A stretch of 64,000 nucleotides of DNA from Methanosarcina barkeri 3 (GTDB lineage: Archaea; Halobacteriota; Methanosarcinia; Methanosarcinales; Methanosarcinaceae). Shown here piece by piece: positions 12,401-22,518 of the stretch. The stretch lies in the NCBI RefSeq assembly GCF_000970305.1, contig NZ_CP009517.1, positions 2,294,001 through 2,358,000 on the forward strand. Direction: 5' to 3'. The notes beneath the pieces are model-generated. The model did not search any database. It saw only the letters and a list, made by a program, of their open reading frames with translations, and was not told the DNA's origin. The position numbers and the translations under genes were made by a program. Position 1 is the first letter of the stretch, and every line of letters begins with the position of its first letter.

Positions 12401-13330
12401 TTAAACTTTCAATTTTTTCCGGTAATGCCTGCGAATCAGAACAGCTACAAAATTTAAACCCAGGACGATAATCAACAGAACCAGAGCTGTTCCATACTGA
12501 ATAGACCTGGTTTTTGCAATATTTGTCCCTGCTGTTGCAAGCACGAAAAGGTGGTAAGGGAGCGCCATAAATTGCGAATAGGCCGAATCAGGCAGCCTTG
12601 GTAAAAAATAAGCTACGCCTGTAAAGAGAATAGGAGCGGTTTCTCCTGCAACCCTCCCTATACTCAACACTGATCCCGTAACAATTCCGGGTATGGCAGC
12701 TGGCAGCACTACATGCCGGATAGTCTGCCATTTACTGACCCCAAGTGCAAGAGACGATTCCCGATATTCTTTAGGAACCGTAAGCAAGGCTTCCTCAGTA
12801 GCACGGATAATAACAGGCAGAATAAGGAGAGAAAGTGTTAGAGAGGACGCCAACAGAGAAGGACCAAAACCAAAATATTTTACAAACAACGCAAGCCCAA
12901 AAAGCCCGAAGACAACAGAAGGAGTTCCTGCAAGGTTGTTGATTGCCATCTCAATTAGCCAGGTTGTCCGGGTTTCTCCTGCATACTCATTAAGGTATAT
13001 AGCCACCATAACTCCAACAGGAAGAGCCACAGTCATGGAGCCTATGATGAGGTATAAGGTACCTACAATTGCCGGATAGATTCCACCTTGAGTCATCATA
13101 AGTCTGGGCATTTCAGTAAGGAACCCAATGTTAATTGCACCATATCCATTGTAAACAATATAAGCAAGGATAACTAGCACAAACCCTACTACTATCAGTA
13201 CTGAAAGGCCAAGAAACGCAAAGGCGATCTTTTCGCTTGTCTTTGCATTAAGTCTAAAATTCAGCCCTCCCTGAACCCTGGTCGCTTTATGATCACTTTC
13301 TTTTACTTCTGCATTTAGCTCCATGCTCAA
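12401..13330 (-). CDS. pstA: Phosphate ABC transporter permease PstA
   Basis: One of the two membrane subunits of the phosphate importer. The 309-residue protein has six predicted membrane segments and the EAA loop where the ATPase docks (EALLTVPKEYRESSLALGVS, about residues 190-209). An unusual hydrophilic N-terminal stretch of about 30 residues precedes the first membrane helix. It overlaps pstC by four bases, which suggests translational coupling. Confidence 0.95.
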   Translation of the reverse strand: MSMELNAEVKESDHKATRVQGGLNFRLNAKTSEKIAFAFLGLSVLIVVGFVLVILAYIVYNGYGAINIGFLTEMPRLMMTQGGIYPAIVGTLYLIIGSMTVALPVGVMVAIYLNEYAGETRTTWLIEMAINNLAGTPSVVFGLFGLALFVKYFGFGPSLLASSLTLSLLILPVIIRATEEALLTVPKEYRESSLALGVSKWQTIRHVVLPAAIPGIVTGSVLSIGRVAGETAPILFTGVAYFLPRLPDSAYSQFMALPYHLFVLATAGTNIAKTRSIQYGTALVLLIIVLGLNFVAVLIRRHYRKKLKV

Positions 13331-14217
13331 TCCACCTTGAACCGATATCGCTTTTTGATTGAATCCGCAATCAGGTTAATCAGGAAAGTTATGATAAAAA
13401 GTACGGATCCGACCGCAAAGAGAGCATGGAAGTGAGTACTTCCTTGAGGAACTTCACCCATTTCAAGTGCAATTGTGGCGGTCATTGTCCTTACAGAAGC
13501 TAGAAAACCCTCTGGAAAAGAAGGAATTACTGCAGTATTTCCAGTAACCATCATAAGGGTCATAGTCTCTCCTATAGCTCTTCCTATACCAAGCATTACA
13601 GCCGCTGAGATTCCCGATAGTGCTGCAGGAACTATGACTTTGTATATCGTCTGCCACTTTGTAGCCCCAAGAGCAAGCGAACCCTGTTCGAGAGTACCGG
13701 GAACAGAACTTATAGCATCCTCTGAAATAGTGATAATCGTAGGGAGCGCCATAATTCCCAACATAATAGAGCCCGTAAGAGCAGTTTGGCCGGTTGGCAG
13801 GCTAAAGCTATCTTGTATAATTGGAACCAGTATAACGAGCCCAAAAAACCCAAATACAACAGAAGGAATTCCTGCGAGAATTTCAATAAACGGTTTCAGA
13901 AAATCTGCAATCCGTGGATCAGCGATTTCAGAAATATATATAGCAGCAGCAACTCCCAGAGGAACAGCAAAAATGATAGCGCCGGCAGTAACAATAAGAG
14001 ACCCGAAAAACAGAGGTAACAGCCCAAATTGCCTGTTTATTGATGTCGGATACCAGAACTTTCCTGTAAGGAAATCCATAAGAGACGTATCCTTAAAAAG
14101 AAGTAAACCGTCTCTGAATAAAAAAAGACATATAAGGAAGAGAATAACAACCGTAAGGACACTGACTGAAAATAGAGTCCATTCGATTGTTTTTTCCTTA
14201 TAATTTCTGCTTAGCAT
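13327..14217 (-). CDS. pstC: Phosphate ABC transporter permease PstC
   Basis: The partner membrane subunit of PstA. The 296-residue protein has about six membrane helices. The EAA-type loop is seen as EDAISSVPGTLEQGSLALGATKWQTI (quoted here only as its features: residues about 168-193, with the glycine of LALGATKW). The end reads HALFAVGSVLF, as in PstC proteins. It follows pstS by about 30 bases and overlaps pstA. Confidence 0.93.
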   Translation of the reverse strand: MLSRNYKEKTIEWTLFSVSVLTVVILFLICLFLFRDGLLLFKDTSLMDFLTGKFWYPTSINRQFGLLPLFFGSLIVTAGAIIFAVPLGVAAAIYISEIADPRIADFLKPFIEILAGIPSVVFGFFGLVILVPIIQDSFSLPTGQTALTGSIMLGIMALPTIITISEDAISSVPGTLEQGSLALGATKWQTIYKVIVPAALSGISAAVMLGIGRAIGETMTLMMVTGNTAVIPSFPEGFLASVRTMTATIALEMGEVPQGSTHFHALFAVGSVLFIITFLINLIADSIKKRYRFKVD

Positions 14218-14247
14218 TTTATCCCTTAAATGTTTTTAGCAGTTGTT

Positions 14248-15171
14248 TTACTTTTTTAATGGGATATACCCGACTGTACTTACAATGCTCTGCCCTTTTT
14301 CGCTCAACACAAAATCAGTAAATTCCTTTGTCAAGCCTGAAGGCTCTCCATCGGTATAGAAGTAAAGGGATCTTGAAAGCGGGTATGAACCATTAAGTAT
14401 ACTTTCTTCAGTTGGAGCTACAGACCCATTACCATTATTCAGGCTTAGTGCCTTTATACTGCTGTCGATGTACGCAAAACCGATATACCCTATTGCGTTG
14501 GTATTCTGGGAGACCTCAGTAACTATGCCTCCAGTAGCAGGCTGAATAAGAGCATCAGGTCGGTATTCATCACCTTGCAAAACATCCTTCTGGAAGTCTT
14601 TATAAGTTCCGGAACTGCTGTCTCTTGAAATTACAGCAATTTGTGCATCCGCTCCGCCAACTTCTTTCCAGTTGCTGATGCTTCCGTTGTAGATACCACG
14701 TAGCTGGTCAAAGGTAAGGTTAGAAACAGAATTAGAAGGATTTACAATTACAGTAATGCCGTCATAGGCAATAGTAGTCTCTACAGGATTGATTCCTTTT
14801 GCTTCAGCAGATTTAATTTCGTCATCTGTCATTTCTCTGGATGCCGGAGCAATATTTACTTCACCGTCAATAAGAGCAGCAATTCCAACTCCGGATCCGC
14901 CTCCGGTAACTGTTACGCTTTTCCCAGAGTTTTCAGCCATGAATTCTTCAGCTTCAGCCTGTGCAAGAGGCAGAACCGTATCAGAGCCTTTCAAGAGAAT
15001 ACTTGCAGATTCAGCACCACTAACGTTTTCTGCAGAAGGAGGTTCAGCACCAGTAACATTTTCTGCAGAAGATCCTTCGTTGTTTTTAGTTCCGGTACAT
15101 CCAATTCCCAGGAACACAAGCCCGATAATCAATAGTAAGAGAATTGAATACTTTTTTAATTTATTTGCCAT
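14248..15171 (-). CDS. pstS: Phosphate-binding lipoprotein PstS
   Basis: PstS captures phosphate outside the membrane and delivers it to PstCA. From an ATG at 15171, with GGAGTG upstream, the product has 307 residues. A short basic start and hydrophobic helix end in LGIGC, a lipobox that anchors the protein. The mature part begins with an Asn/Glu-rich linker holding two near-identical copies of a GAEPPSAENVSGAE-type sequence. Ligand-site segments SGKSVTVTGGGSGVGI and SRDSSSGTYKDFQ follow. A longer frame to 15240 lacks a ribosome binding site. This is the first gene of the pst operon. Confidence 0.95.
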   Translation of the reverse strand: MANKLKKYSILLLLIIGLVFLGIGCTGTKNNEGSSAENVTGAEPPSAENVSGAESASILLKGSDTVLPLAQAEAEEFMAENSGKSVTVTGGGSGVGIAALIDGEVNIAPASREMTDDEIKSAEAKGINPVETTIAYDGITVIVNPSNSVSNLTFDQLRGIYNGSISNWKEVGGADAQIAVISRDSSSGTYKDFQKDVLQGDEYRPDALIQPATGGIVTEVSQNTNAIGYIGFAYIDSSIKALSLNNGNGSVAPTEESILNGSYPLSRSLYFYTDGEPSGLTKEFTDFVLSEKGQSIVSTVGYIPLKK

Positions 15172-15252
15172 GTGTACAGACACTCCATCAAGTCGTAAAT
15201 TAAATTTACGTTCGCCTAAGTTGTTTCCAGTACAATGCACAATAAATGAAAA

Positions 15253-15262
15253 ATATATAAAG
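15253..15262 (-). promoter_or_regulatory. TATA box of the pst operon
   Basis: The reverse strand reads CTTTATATATTTT, a strong TATA element about 85 nt upstream of the pstS start. Initiation is expected near 15228-15232. I cannot identify a phosphate-control site. Confidence 0.5.
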
Positions 15263-15696
15263 ATTCGCTTGGTAGAATATAGAGAAGTACATATTATTAA
15301 AAAATATAATAGAAAACAGTAGAGTATATTTATCTTATAAAAAATATAGATATTAAGAGAAATAGCACTAAGGAAAAATTAGTATAAGAGATCAATGGCA
15401 GGCAAAATTAACTGAAGCTCAGAAGAAAGAACAGAGATTAAAGACCAGTTTGTGAGCATAACATATAATTTGAAAGTGAAGTAAAGTAATACGAAAATGA
15501 AGTTAAAAGTCTGGAAATGAAGTAAAGTAACACGAAAATGAAGTTAAAAGTCTGGAAATGAAGTAAAGTAATACGAAAATGAAGGTAAAAGCTGGAAATA
15601 AAGTAAAGTAATACGAAAATGAAGGTAAAAGTAATCTGAATACTTTAAAAATACAGAAATTCAGAACAAAAAAGTTTCAGGACAAAAAGCGCAGTT
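15263..15696. other. Intergenic region between pstS and polB
   Basis: About 430 bases with no gene. It lies upstream of the pst operon and downstream of polB. The right half is a 41-bp tandem repeat; the left half is plain AT-rich sequence. Confidence 0.5.
15478..15636. repeat. Four tandem copies of a 40-41 bp unit
   Basis: Units start at 15478, 15519, 15560 and 15600. Copies one and two differ at one base; copy three lacks one base; copy four is partial at its end. The core is gaagtaaagtaatacgaaaa. A purine-rich strand bias is obvious. Confidence 0.9.
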
Positions 15697-18495
15697 TCAG
15701 AAATCGAAAAGAGAACTCTGAGCTGCATGTCCATTCTCCTTACATAAATTCTGCTCCTGAGCTTTTACCTTACTTTCCTTTTCTGAAGAGGGCTTTTCCT
15801 GTTTCTTTACTTCAGGCTTTTTAGCTTCAAAATCAAATAGTCCTTTTTGTTTTGAATCAAAGTCAAGTGAAGATATCTTGACCCCGAAAACTTCAAGAAT
15901 ACGTTCCACCGGTGGAAGTATCTGCTTCTTAATATAGTAATCGACATCTATCGGGATGTTGTTTTCCCTAACATAATCCGGGTCTTCAGCCCGATCAACA
16001 AAGAGTCCTTTACCTGCAATAATGACAAAAGGTATCCTTGTTCCTATGGAAGGTACAACACCGGTCCTTTTTTTCAGGTTTTCAACAACAGTAAGATGAG
16101 GTTGCTTGTTCTTATAACTTTCAGTCTTTTTTGTAAGGGTGCGGGTTAGAACAAGACTTTCGATAATATCCGAGTCTTTTGCAGGATCGAGATTCCTGAC
16201 CTTGCTGACTACTTCACGAACGTAATTCACAGCCTGGTCAACATTACCTTCTATAAGCACAAGTTCAAGCACTTTATTGAGGGTTACCGAGGTCAGTTCA
16301 CACCAGTCCCTTCGGACAGTCTCCATACCTTTAACCTTGATCTTGTCTTCCCAGCCTGAATTTCTTGGCTCGAAAAGCCAGAGAGCGTAGCGCTTCTTTG
16401 CAATAAGAAGAGCACGTTTGGCAATGGACTCGAACTCAAGTTCCATTGGATCGGGCAAGGACGCAGAAACGATATTCGAAAGCCTGTTACCTATAAGACT
16501 AATCTCTTCAAGAGATAGATCCTCTCTGGACTTACAGTGAACAAAAACACTGTCAGTATCCCCATAGGCAACCGACAATTCAACTACCCTATCCTGGGGA
16601 GAGAGTTCTCCGGCTTCGTCAAGGAGTAGAGCTGTTTTATTCCTGAGAATTATTTTTCCTATAGTACTGTTGATAATTTCCCGCGTATTGAGGATATTAC
16701 TTCTTCCAAAACTGGTTACTGCGTTTGCAAGAGTCAGGCTGTAGAGCCTTGCCCTGGCATACCCGGAATAACCATAAAAGCTATTTAGCAAGCTTTTCAG
16801 GGCAAGTTGAGTGGCATCAAGTACTCTGTACTCATTTTCATTAGAAGTCTTTCTCATCCTTTTCTTTGTCTGTGTCCTTCGACTAAGCAGATCTTCAAGG
16901 ATAGAAGGCACAATACCTTTATAAACATCAGGAGGCACGAACTCTCCACCGGATGGAGGTTTGATAGTTACCTCTTCAGGCCGGTCACCTGTGACTACTG
17001 TAGTGTAGCACAGGTTATGTGCCATCATTATGGTTGGATAAAGGGATTTGTAGTCAAGAATTAGCACATTTTCCAGAAGTCCCTTCTGAGGTTCAAGAAC
17101 TTCTCCTCCTTTGAGATCAGAGCTCATTTCATATCTCTCGGCCGAAACTCCATCATCAGGTTTTGGAAGGAGAACTCTGTCGCGGAGGCCAAACTCTCTT
17201 AAAAGAAGAGTTTCAATCATCGATGTCTGGCCTCCATCAACGATTTCCTGAAGCAGGCTTCCGCTCACCTGAGCAAGGGCAATATATTTGTCAAGAAGTT
17301 TTAAATGAAGGATAAGTTCAAGGGCAAGCTCCGCATCCCTGCGTGAGTAATCGACGAATTTTTTGAATTTTTCCCCCGTATCGGCCCAGTACTCTTCCAT
17401 TTCAAGGGGGGGTACATCCAGTTTTTCGCGGTTCAGAAGTTCCTTTGAAACCGCACGCAGGGTGTACTGCTTCAGACTGAAAGCTCTTCTTACCAGAGGA
17501 AGCGCATCAACAACCACCCTGCCTTTCATTTCAGTGCGGGTAATAAGTCCGAATTTTCTGTAACCTATTTTGCTGCCATCCCGGCCGACAACAGGATTTA
17601 TTGATTTCCCTTCTGAAACCAGAGTTTTTACTCGGTCCGTTATGTAAGGAATATCAAAATCCTGGTGATTATATCCCACTACAATATCAGGGTCGTACTC
17701 ACAGAAGATCTCAAAAAACCGATTTAGCATCTCGGTCTCGTCCTTGCAGGGATAAACATCGGAATTCAGACCCTCCACAGGTTTTGCCAGAAGCACAAGG
17801 GTTTTATGTCCTTTATACTCAGGCTCGAAAGAGAAGCTGATCATGACTACAGGTGAAACCTCAGGAGAAGGCATTCCTCCATCAAGAGGCAGGCATTCGA
17901 TATCAAAAGATAGATACTTCAGGGGAGCAAGAGTAAGATTTTCAACTTTATGGAATCCGGACGCAAGGATTGAAGCATCACACGCGAATTTCTCACAGCG
18001 AGAACTACCTGAACTACTTGTCCGGATATATTTTGCAGGATCAACGGCTTCCCCTTCTGCAGATACCCAGACCATACCTCCGAGATCTCTGTCAATTAAA
18101 AAACGATTTCTGAAAAGAATATCGGTCTCATACACTTCCCATTTGCCTTCGGCCCTCATTACTTCCTGAAGCTTCAGAATCTCGTCCCTGATTTCGGGCA
18201 CCTCTCTGGGCAAGTGAGTAGTAACCCTGAGCATCTTTGTCTTTGTTTTCTGATACCCAATAGGCTCGAATTTCTCAACAATATCTACTTTTTTAACTTG
18301 AGTGAAAGTATCTTCGATAAGCCTGGCTACGGCATTAAGGTCTCCAGAGGCCTTGAGATAGAAATAAGGTTCAAAATCGGGAACAAAACAGCAAACGCTC
18401 TTCCCGTCCTCTCCCCTACCAAAGAGGCGGATTACGGGACTGCTGTCATTAATGACTTCATAGTCTGCATCCAAGATCTGGAAATCCATAGGCAT
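15697..18495 (-). CDS. polB: Family B DNA polymerase
   Basis: Replicative or repair DNA polymerase with proofreading. The 932-residue protein has exonuclease motifs FDIECLPL (about 198), YNHQDFDIPY and YSRRDAEL, then polymerase motif A DYKSLYPTIMMAHN, motif B KSLLNSFYGYSG and motif C YGDTDSVFV, followed by the KKRYALW region. No intein interrupts these usual insertion sites. The C-terminus carries two PCNA-binding-like boxes, QKGLFDF and the terminal QSSLFDF, joined by a Lys/Glu-rich linker. A TATA box at 18516-18524 places transcription start at or near the start codon, so the mRNA is probably leaderless; an ATG at 18489 is the alternative start. Confidence 0.96.
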   Translation of the reverse strand: MPMDFQILDADYEVINDSSPVIRLFGRGEDGKSVCCFVPDFEPYFYLKASGDLNAVARLIEDTFTQVKKVDIVEKFEPIGYQKTKTKMLRVTTHLPREVPEIRDEILKLQEVMRAEGKWEVYETDILFRNRFLIDRDLGGMVWVSAEGEAVDPAKYIRTSSSGSSRCEKFACDASILASGFHKVENLTLAPLKYLSFDIECLPLDGGMPSPEVSPVVMISFSFEPEYKGHKTLVLLAKPVEGLNSDVYPCKDETEMLNRFFEIFCEYDPDIVVGYNHQDFDIPYITDRVKTLVSEGKSINPVVGRDGSKIGYRKFGLITRTEMKGRVVVDALPLVRRAFSLKQYTLRAVSKELLNREKLDVPPLEMEEYWADTGEKFKKFVDYSRRDAELALELILHLKLLDKYIALAQVSGSLLQEIVDGGQTSMIETLLLREFGLRDRVLLPKPDDGVSAERYEMSSDLKGGEVLEPQKGLLENVLILDYKSLYPTIMMAHNLCYTTVVTGDRPEEVTIKPPSGGEFVPPDVYKGIVPSILEDLLSRRTQTKKRMRKTSNENEYRVLDATQLALKSLLNSFYGYSGYARARLYSLTLANAVTSFGRSNILNTREIINSTIGKIILRNKTALLLDEAGELSPQDRVVELSVAYGDTDSVFVHCKSREDLSLEEISLIGNRLSNIVSASLPDPMELEFESIAKRALLIAKKRYALWLFEPRNSGWEDKIKVKGMETVRRDWCELTSVTLNKVLELVLIEGNVDQAVNYVREVVSKVRNLDPAKDSDIIESLVLTRTLTKKTESYKNKQPHLTVVENLKKRTGVVPSIGTRIPFVIIAGKGLFVDRAEDPDYVRENNIPIDVDYYIKKQILPPVERILEVFGVKISSLDFDSKQKGLFDFEAKKPEVKKQEKPSSEKESKVKAQEQNLCKENGHAAQSSLFDF

Positions 18496-18515
18496 GGTTT
18501 ACGTTTTTAGATAGA

Positions 18516-18524
18516 CATATATCT
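18516..18524 (-). promoter_or_regulatory. TATA box of polB
   Basis: The reverse strand reads AAGATATATGTC, centred about 25 nt before the polB start codon. This spacing predicts a leaderless or nearly leaderless transcript. Confidence 0.5.
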
Positions 18525-18627
18525 TTTGTTGTACTTTTGAAAATTATAATTCTATTTTCGAGAAACCATAGTATTTAAGATGAAAAATAAAGAACTTCAA
18601 GCTAAAAGTTTCCATAAAAGAAGAACT

Positions 18628-20706
18628 TCAAGCCGAAAAGCTGCCTGAAGAAACCGAGAATTCAAAAGGGGCCGAAGTTCGAACAGCTTCAACTATTGAA
18701 TCTGCCTTCAGGTCCTCAAGTGCAAGATATCTGGCTCCAAGAGCACTTGAAATCTCCTGCGCAAGCCCGAATTTAATTATGCTGCTTTCCGTATCAATAA
18801 CTGCCGATTGTATGCATTCACTTCGAAACATGGAAGCTATCGTTTTTGACTCCTGGAGAGGAGGTTCACCGTTCATACTGACATTTGCCCTTCCGTCAGA
18901 GATCAGAACCATAAACGGACAAATGTCAGGATCGCGCAGAAGTTCTGCCTTTATGGTTTCATAGCCTTTCATAAGCCCATGTGAAAGGGGAGTCTTTCCT
19001 CCGGTTGGCAGTTCTTCCAGATATTTTTGCGCCATTTCCACGCTGGATGTTGGCGGCAGCACCAGCTCTGCTCCTGCTCCCTTAAAAGCAATAAGCCCAA
19101 CTTTATCACGTTTCTGGTAGGCATCCATCAACATTGAAAGCACTGCACCTTTAGAAGCTACCATCCGCTGTTGAGCCCCCATAGAACCGCTGGCATCCAC
19201 AACAAAAAGTACAAAGTTACCTATCTTTTTCTCACGGACTTTTTGCCTGAAATCCGATTCATGAATTACTATGGAGTTTCCGTTTTTTTCCCTTACAAGC
19301 TGGTAAGGTGCAGCTGCCCTTAAGGTAGCATCAAAAGCAAGATCCGTGATTTTTTCCTCGGGAATTTTACTCTTTATATACCTGCCCTGTTTGGATTTCG
19401 TAAGAGTTTTGCTGCGCCGACCTGACCCATTTCGGTTATTTCTTCGAAAATCGGGAGAAAATTGCTTTATCTGGTAACTCGCTCCTGTTGCAAAAATAGT
19501 TTCCGAGGAAGCATCAGGCTGTTCTCCGGTGCTGTCCTGAGGGCTATCTGATTTCTGCTCTTCTGGGTGAGCCTGTGATCTTCCGGTTTGCTCATTATGC
19601 TCTTTTTTTTGCTGTTCATTTTTATTTTCATCTTTTTCTTTTTGCTTTTCTTTTTTATTTTCCTTTTCTTTTTCCCTTTGTTTCTCTATACTTTCATTTA
19701 GCTTATCCTGCTTATCAGAATGATTATCAAACGGTTTTCTACGCATACGGTGAGGAAGGACAAGCTCTGCAGCTTCTTTTACATCCTCTTCAAGGACCTC
19801 AGTCCTGCCATTGAAAGCTGCAAGAGTGATTGAGGTTTTCATCATTGTGATATCTGCCCTGTGCCCATCGACTCCCATATCAACACAGATCTGGCTGATC
19901 AACTCAAGCATGCTATCCGAGATCCTCACTTCAGGAAGTAATTTCTGTGCCAGGAGAATCTGCCCGCAAAGCTCGGACTCTGCAGCCTGCCAGCTTACTG
20001 CAAAAGTTTCAGGATCGGTCTCATAACTGAGCCTATATTTGATAAGTTCCACCCGTCTGGCTACATCCATGATTCCCTTTATATCCACGCATAAACCGAA
20101 ACGGTCAAGTAACTGGGGTCGAAGTTCTCCTTCTTCGGGGTTCATGGTTCCTACAAGCACGAAATTTGCAGGATGGGAAAAGGAAATTCCTTCTCTTTCA
20201 ACGGTATTTACTCCCATTGCTGCAGAGTCCAGGAGCACATCTACAAGATGGTCATCCAGAAGATTAATCTCATCCACGTACAGGATACCCCTGTGAGCAT
20301 GAGCAAGTACTCCGGGCTCAAAGCGCTTTTCCCCTTTCTTGATGGCATGTTCGATATCAAGAGTCCCTACAACACGGTCTTCGGTAGCACTTACAGGTAG
20401 ATCCACAACTTTCATTTTTATGGAAGAACTCTTAAGAGTCCCGGCTTTTACCTTTTCCAGGCACTCTTCACACATTGCATTTACATCATGAGGACTGCAA
20501 TGGAATTTACAGCCTTCTACTACTTCGATTTCGGGCAGGAGATTAGCCAGTGCCCGGACAGCCGTTGACTTGGCAGTACCTTTTTCACCCCTGATAAGAA
20601 CCCCTCCTACTTTCGGATTGATAGCATTCAGGATCAGGGCTTTTTTCATTTTCTCCTGCCCGACTATTGCAGTAAAAGGGTAAGTAGTAATATTATGGTT
20701 TTTCAT
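18628..20706 (-). CDS. Fused ChlI/ChlD-type chelatase AAA+ and VWA subunit
   Basis: This 692-residue protein combines the two helper subunits of magnesium/cobalt chelatases. The N-terminal AAA+ part has Walker [13 protein letters not shown] (about 40-51), Walker [12 protein letters not shown] and sensor [14 protein letters not shown] long Lys/Glu/Gln/Asn-rich linker (about 330-410) leads to a VWA domain with the MIDAS motif [11 protein letters not shown]. Such subunits power the large chelatase CobN/BchH; a CobN lies on the divergent operon and is the likely partner. The gene follows the S-layer-domain gene by 19 bases with its own GAGGT site, so the two are probably co-transcribed. The metal and tetrapyrrole are unknown. 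Confidence 0.93.
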   Translation of the reverse strand: MKNHNITTYPFTAIVGQEKMKKALILNAINPKVGGVLIRGEKGTAKSTAVRALANLLPEIEVVEGCKFHCSPHDVNAMCEECLEKVKAGTLKSSSIKMKVVDLPVSATEDRVVGTLDIEHAIKKGEKRFEPGVLAHAHRGILYVDEINLLDDHLVDVLLDSAAMGVNTVEREGISFSHPANFVLVGTMNPEEGELRPQLLDRFGLCVDIKGIMDVARRVELIKYRLSYETDPETFAVSWQAAESELCGQILLAQKLLPEVRISDSMLELISQICVDMGVDGHRADITMMKTSITLAAFNGRTEVLEEDVKEAAELVLPHRMRRKPFDNHSDKQDKLNESIEKQREKEKENKKEKQKEKDENKNEQQKKEHNEQTGRSQAHPEEQKSDSPQDSTGEQPDASSETIFATGASYQIKQFSPDFRRNNRNGSGRRSKTLTKSKQGRYIKSKIPEEKITDLAFDATLRAAAPYQLVREKNGNSIVIHESDFRQKVREKKIGNFVLFVVDASGSMGAQQRMVASKGAVLSMLMDAYQKRDKVGLIAFKGAGAELVLPPTSSVEMAQKYLEELPTGGKTPLSHGLMKGYETIKAELLRDPDICPFMVLISDGRANVSMNGEPPLQESKTIASMFRSECIQSAVIDTESSIIKFGLAQEISSALGARYLALEDLKADSIVEAVRTSAPFEFSVSSGSFSA

Positions 20707-20725
20707 GGTTTAACCTCAATATATT

Positions 20726-22486
20726 TCAGTTTCCGATAAGGTATTCTTCAACACTCATAACCGGGATAGACCACTTAGTAACCGTAGGAAGAACGGAATC
20801 CACATTTTCCACCTTGTTCATGAAAGGGAAAAAGGTAACATTGAGATTTTCTCCTGTCTTCTTTTCAAAAGAGCCAAGGTGAATCTCTTCTGTAACCTCG
20901 AGGTCCGAACCGAAATTGAGAGAATTTTCGTTTTCAAGCCGGATTTCAGGGGAAGTTTCAACAACAGTAAGTGCCCCGAACATATCCCCGACCTTTATTT
21001 CAAGAGGGCTTTCGGAAAAGTGTAAAGGATATTTCAGGCTTACACCAGAGGTTCCGTTTCCTTCCAGGACATTATCCACATATACGGAAAAGAGTGGGAC
21101 TTCAATACCATTTACTGTTTTATTATACAGGAGAGTATGTGTACCCAGATCAGCTGACTTCCCTGGAGAGATTATACTTGAATAAACAGCAACATTATTT
21201 CTCAAAACCGTCAGGTGGACTTTATCCGACTCTATGCCATCTACTTTCAGAGTATACCCTTCTCCAAGGTTCCACTCTTCACCGGAATAGAGACTTCTGC
21301 CATTGTCATCATCCATAAGGACATTTATAAGTCCCTGGTCGTCTCCTAGATATGCATATTTCTCACCATCCCATCCAAGCACAGAATATCCACCATCAAA
21401 AGCGTTTTCTCCATAATTCCTCATCTCCGGGTTTTTATATGGAACCTTGACAGGTGAAGATTCATAAACCAGACCTCCTTTCGGAATCCATTTGTCTTCG
21501 GTATTAAGATTGAGTTCAAGTCTTTCTGTACTGAAATTGTTTTCAAGATCATAATAGAGCATACCAAAAGAATCAGCAGTCCAGACGCAGGAATCCGGAG
21601 AAGAATCCGAGCGGTTTACAGTTAAAGATGTACCTTTTATCTGATATGACTTGATAACCTCTTTAGTCATATTGTAAGAACATGCCCTGTATACGGAATC
21701 AGCCACCCTGAAATCGATCAAATCTTTAAGGATAGTGACATAATCTCCAGGACTCATCTGGATAGGCACTCTATTTTTCAGTTCGATTTTTTCATCTGTA
21801 GCCTCAGTGACCTCGAAATTACCATACTGATCCCCAATGTTAATCTCAATAGGTTCGGTCGAGTACTGGTTTACACTCGTGAGACTCACAATCGGGTCCT
21901 TACTGTCAAGAACACGGTCGAGAGTTCCTTCCAGAATCGTATACTTAGTGCCGTTTATTGTAGCATTGAAGTTGAACTTTGAACCTTCTTCGAGAGATTT
22001 CGCAGTAACCGGGACGGAGTTTTTCTGAAGTTCTATGAGAGCAGAATCATTGTTTACCCCCTGAAGCACCAGTTTGTAGCCATTTCCCAGATCATAATCA
22101 TTTCCTCGTTGAAGATCACGACTTCCATAGCTAACAAGGTTCTCGGTGATCAAACCATCTTCAAAGACCTTATATTTCTTCCCAAAGAAAGCCGTTGAAC
22201 CATAAACGATTTTTGAGGTATAAGTTGCATTTCCCGCATCAATAAACCCGTTTTTAGAGAAATTAAGCTCCAGAGACTCATAGTACGTGCCGGTAGAAGT
22301 TGAATAATAAAACCCGGGGCAATTTTCTCCGTTAAGAATTGTGTGTTCTCCGGCTGAAATATCTATAATAGGGCCTCGTTGTTCAATAGCACCGTCTACA
22401 GGATTAATAGCAATTAAAATAACTGAGATAACAAAAATAATATAAAAATAGATAGTGATTATAGTCATTTTGTTGCAATTAGTCAT
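20726..22486 (-). CDS. S-layer-domain (DUF1608-type) surface protein
   Basis: A secreted or surface protein with two copies of the Methanosarcina S-layer duplication domain, roughly residues 40-280 and 310-550 of the predicted product. Each repeat contains aromatic-rich motifs such as NCPGFYYSTSTGTYYESLELN and the later DSFGMLYYDLENNFSTERLEL segments. An N-terminal hydrophobic signal ends near PVDGA. No C-terminal membrane anchor is present, unlike the main S-layer protein. The open frame reaches 22519, but a TATA box at about 22510-22518 lies inside that extension, so I prefer ATG 22486 or 22468. It shares a transcript with the ChlI/ChlD gene, pointing to a role in the nearby transport locus. 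Confidence 0.85.
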   Translation of the reverse strand: MTNCNKMTIITIYFYIIFVISVILIAINPVDGAIEQRGPIIDISAGEHTILNGENCPGFYYSTSTGTYYESLELNFSKNGFIDAGNATYTSKIVYGSTAFFGKKYKVFEDGLITENLVSYGSRDLQRGNDYDLGNGYKLVLQGVNNDSALIELQKNSVPVTAKSLEEGSKFNFNATINGTKYTILEGTLDRVLDSKDPIVSLTSVNQYSTEPIEINIGDQYGNFEVTEATDEKIELKNRVPIQMSPGDYVTILKDLIDFRVADSVYRACSYNMTKEVIKSYQIKGTSLTVNRSDSSPDSCVWTADSFGMLYYDLENNFSTERLELNLNTEDKWIPKGGLVYESSPVKVPYKNPEMRNYGENAFDGGYSVLGWDGEKYAYLGDDQGLINVLMDDDNGRSLYSGEEWNLGEGYTLKVDGIESDKVHLTVLRNNVAVYSSIISPGKSADLGTHTLLYNKTVNGIEVPLFSVYVDNVLEGNGTSGVSLKYPLHFSESPLEIKVGDMFGALTVVETSPEIRLENENSLNFGSDLEVTEEIHLGSFEKKTGENLNVTFFPFMNKVENVDSVLPTVTKWSIPVMSVEEYLIGN

Positions 22487-22507
22487 AAATGTGAAGAATA
22501 TAGTAGC

Positions 22508-22518
22508 AATATATATCA
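22508..22518 (-). promoter_or_regulatory. TATA box of the S-layer protein and chelatase operon
   Basis: The reverse strand reads TTGATATATATTG. Initiation about 25 nt downstream falls near 22488, at or just before the preferred start codon. Confidence 0.45.

Noticed and set aside
13475-14203. 242-codon ORF antisense to pstC
   Set aside because: It mirrors a well supported permease gene and shows no family signature.
14789-15322. 177-codon ORF antisense to pstS
   Set aside because: Shadow of the pstS coding sequence.
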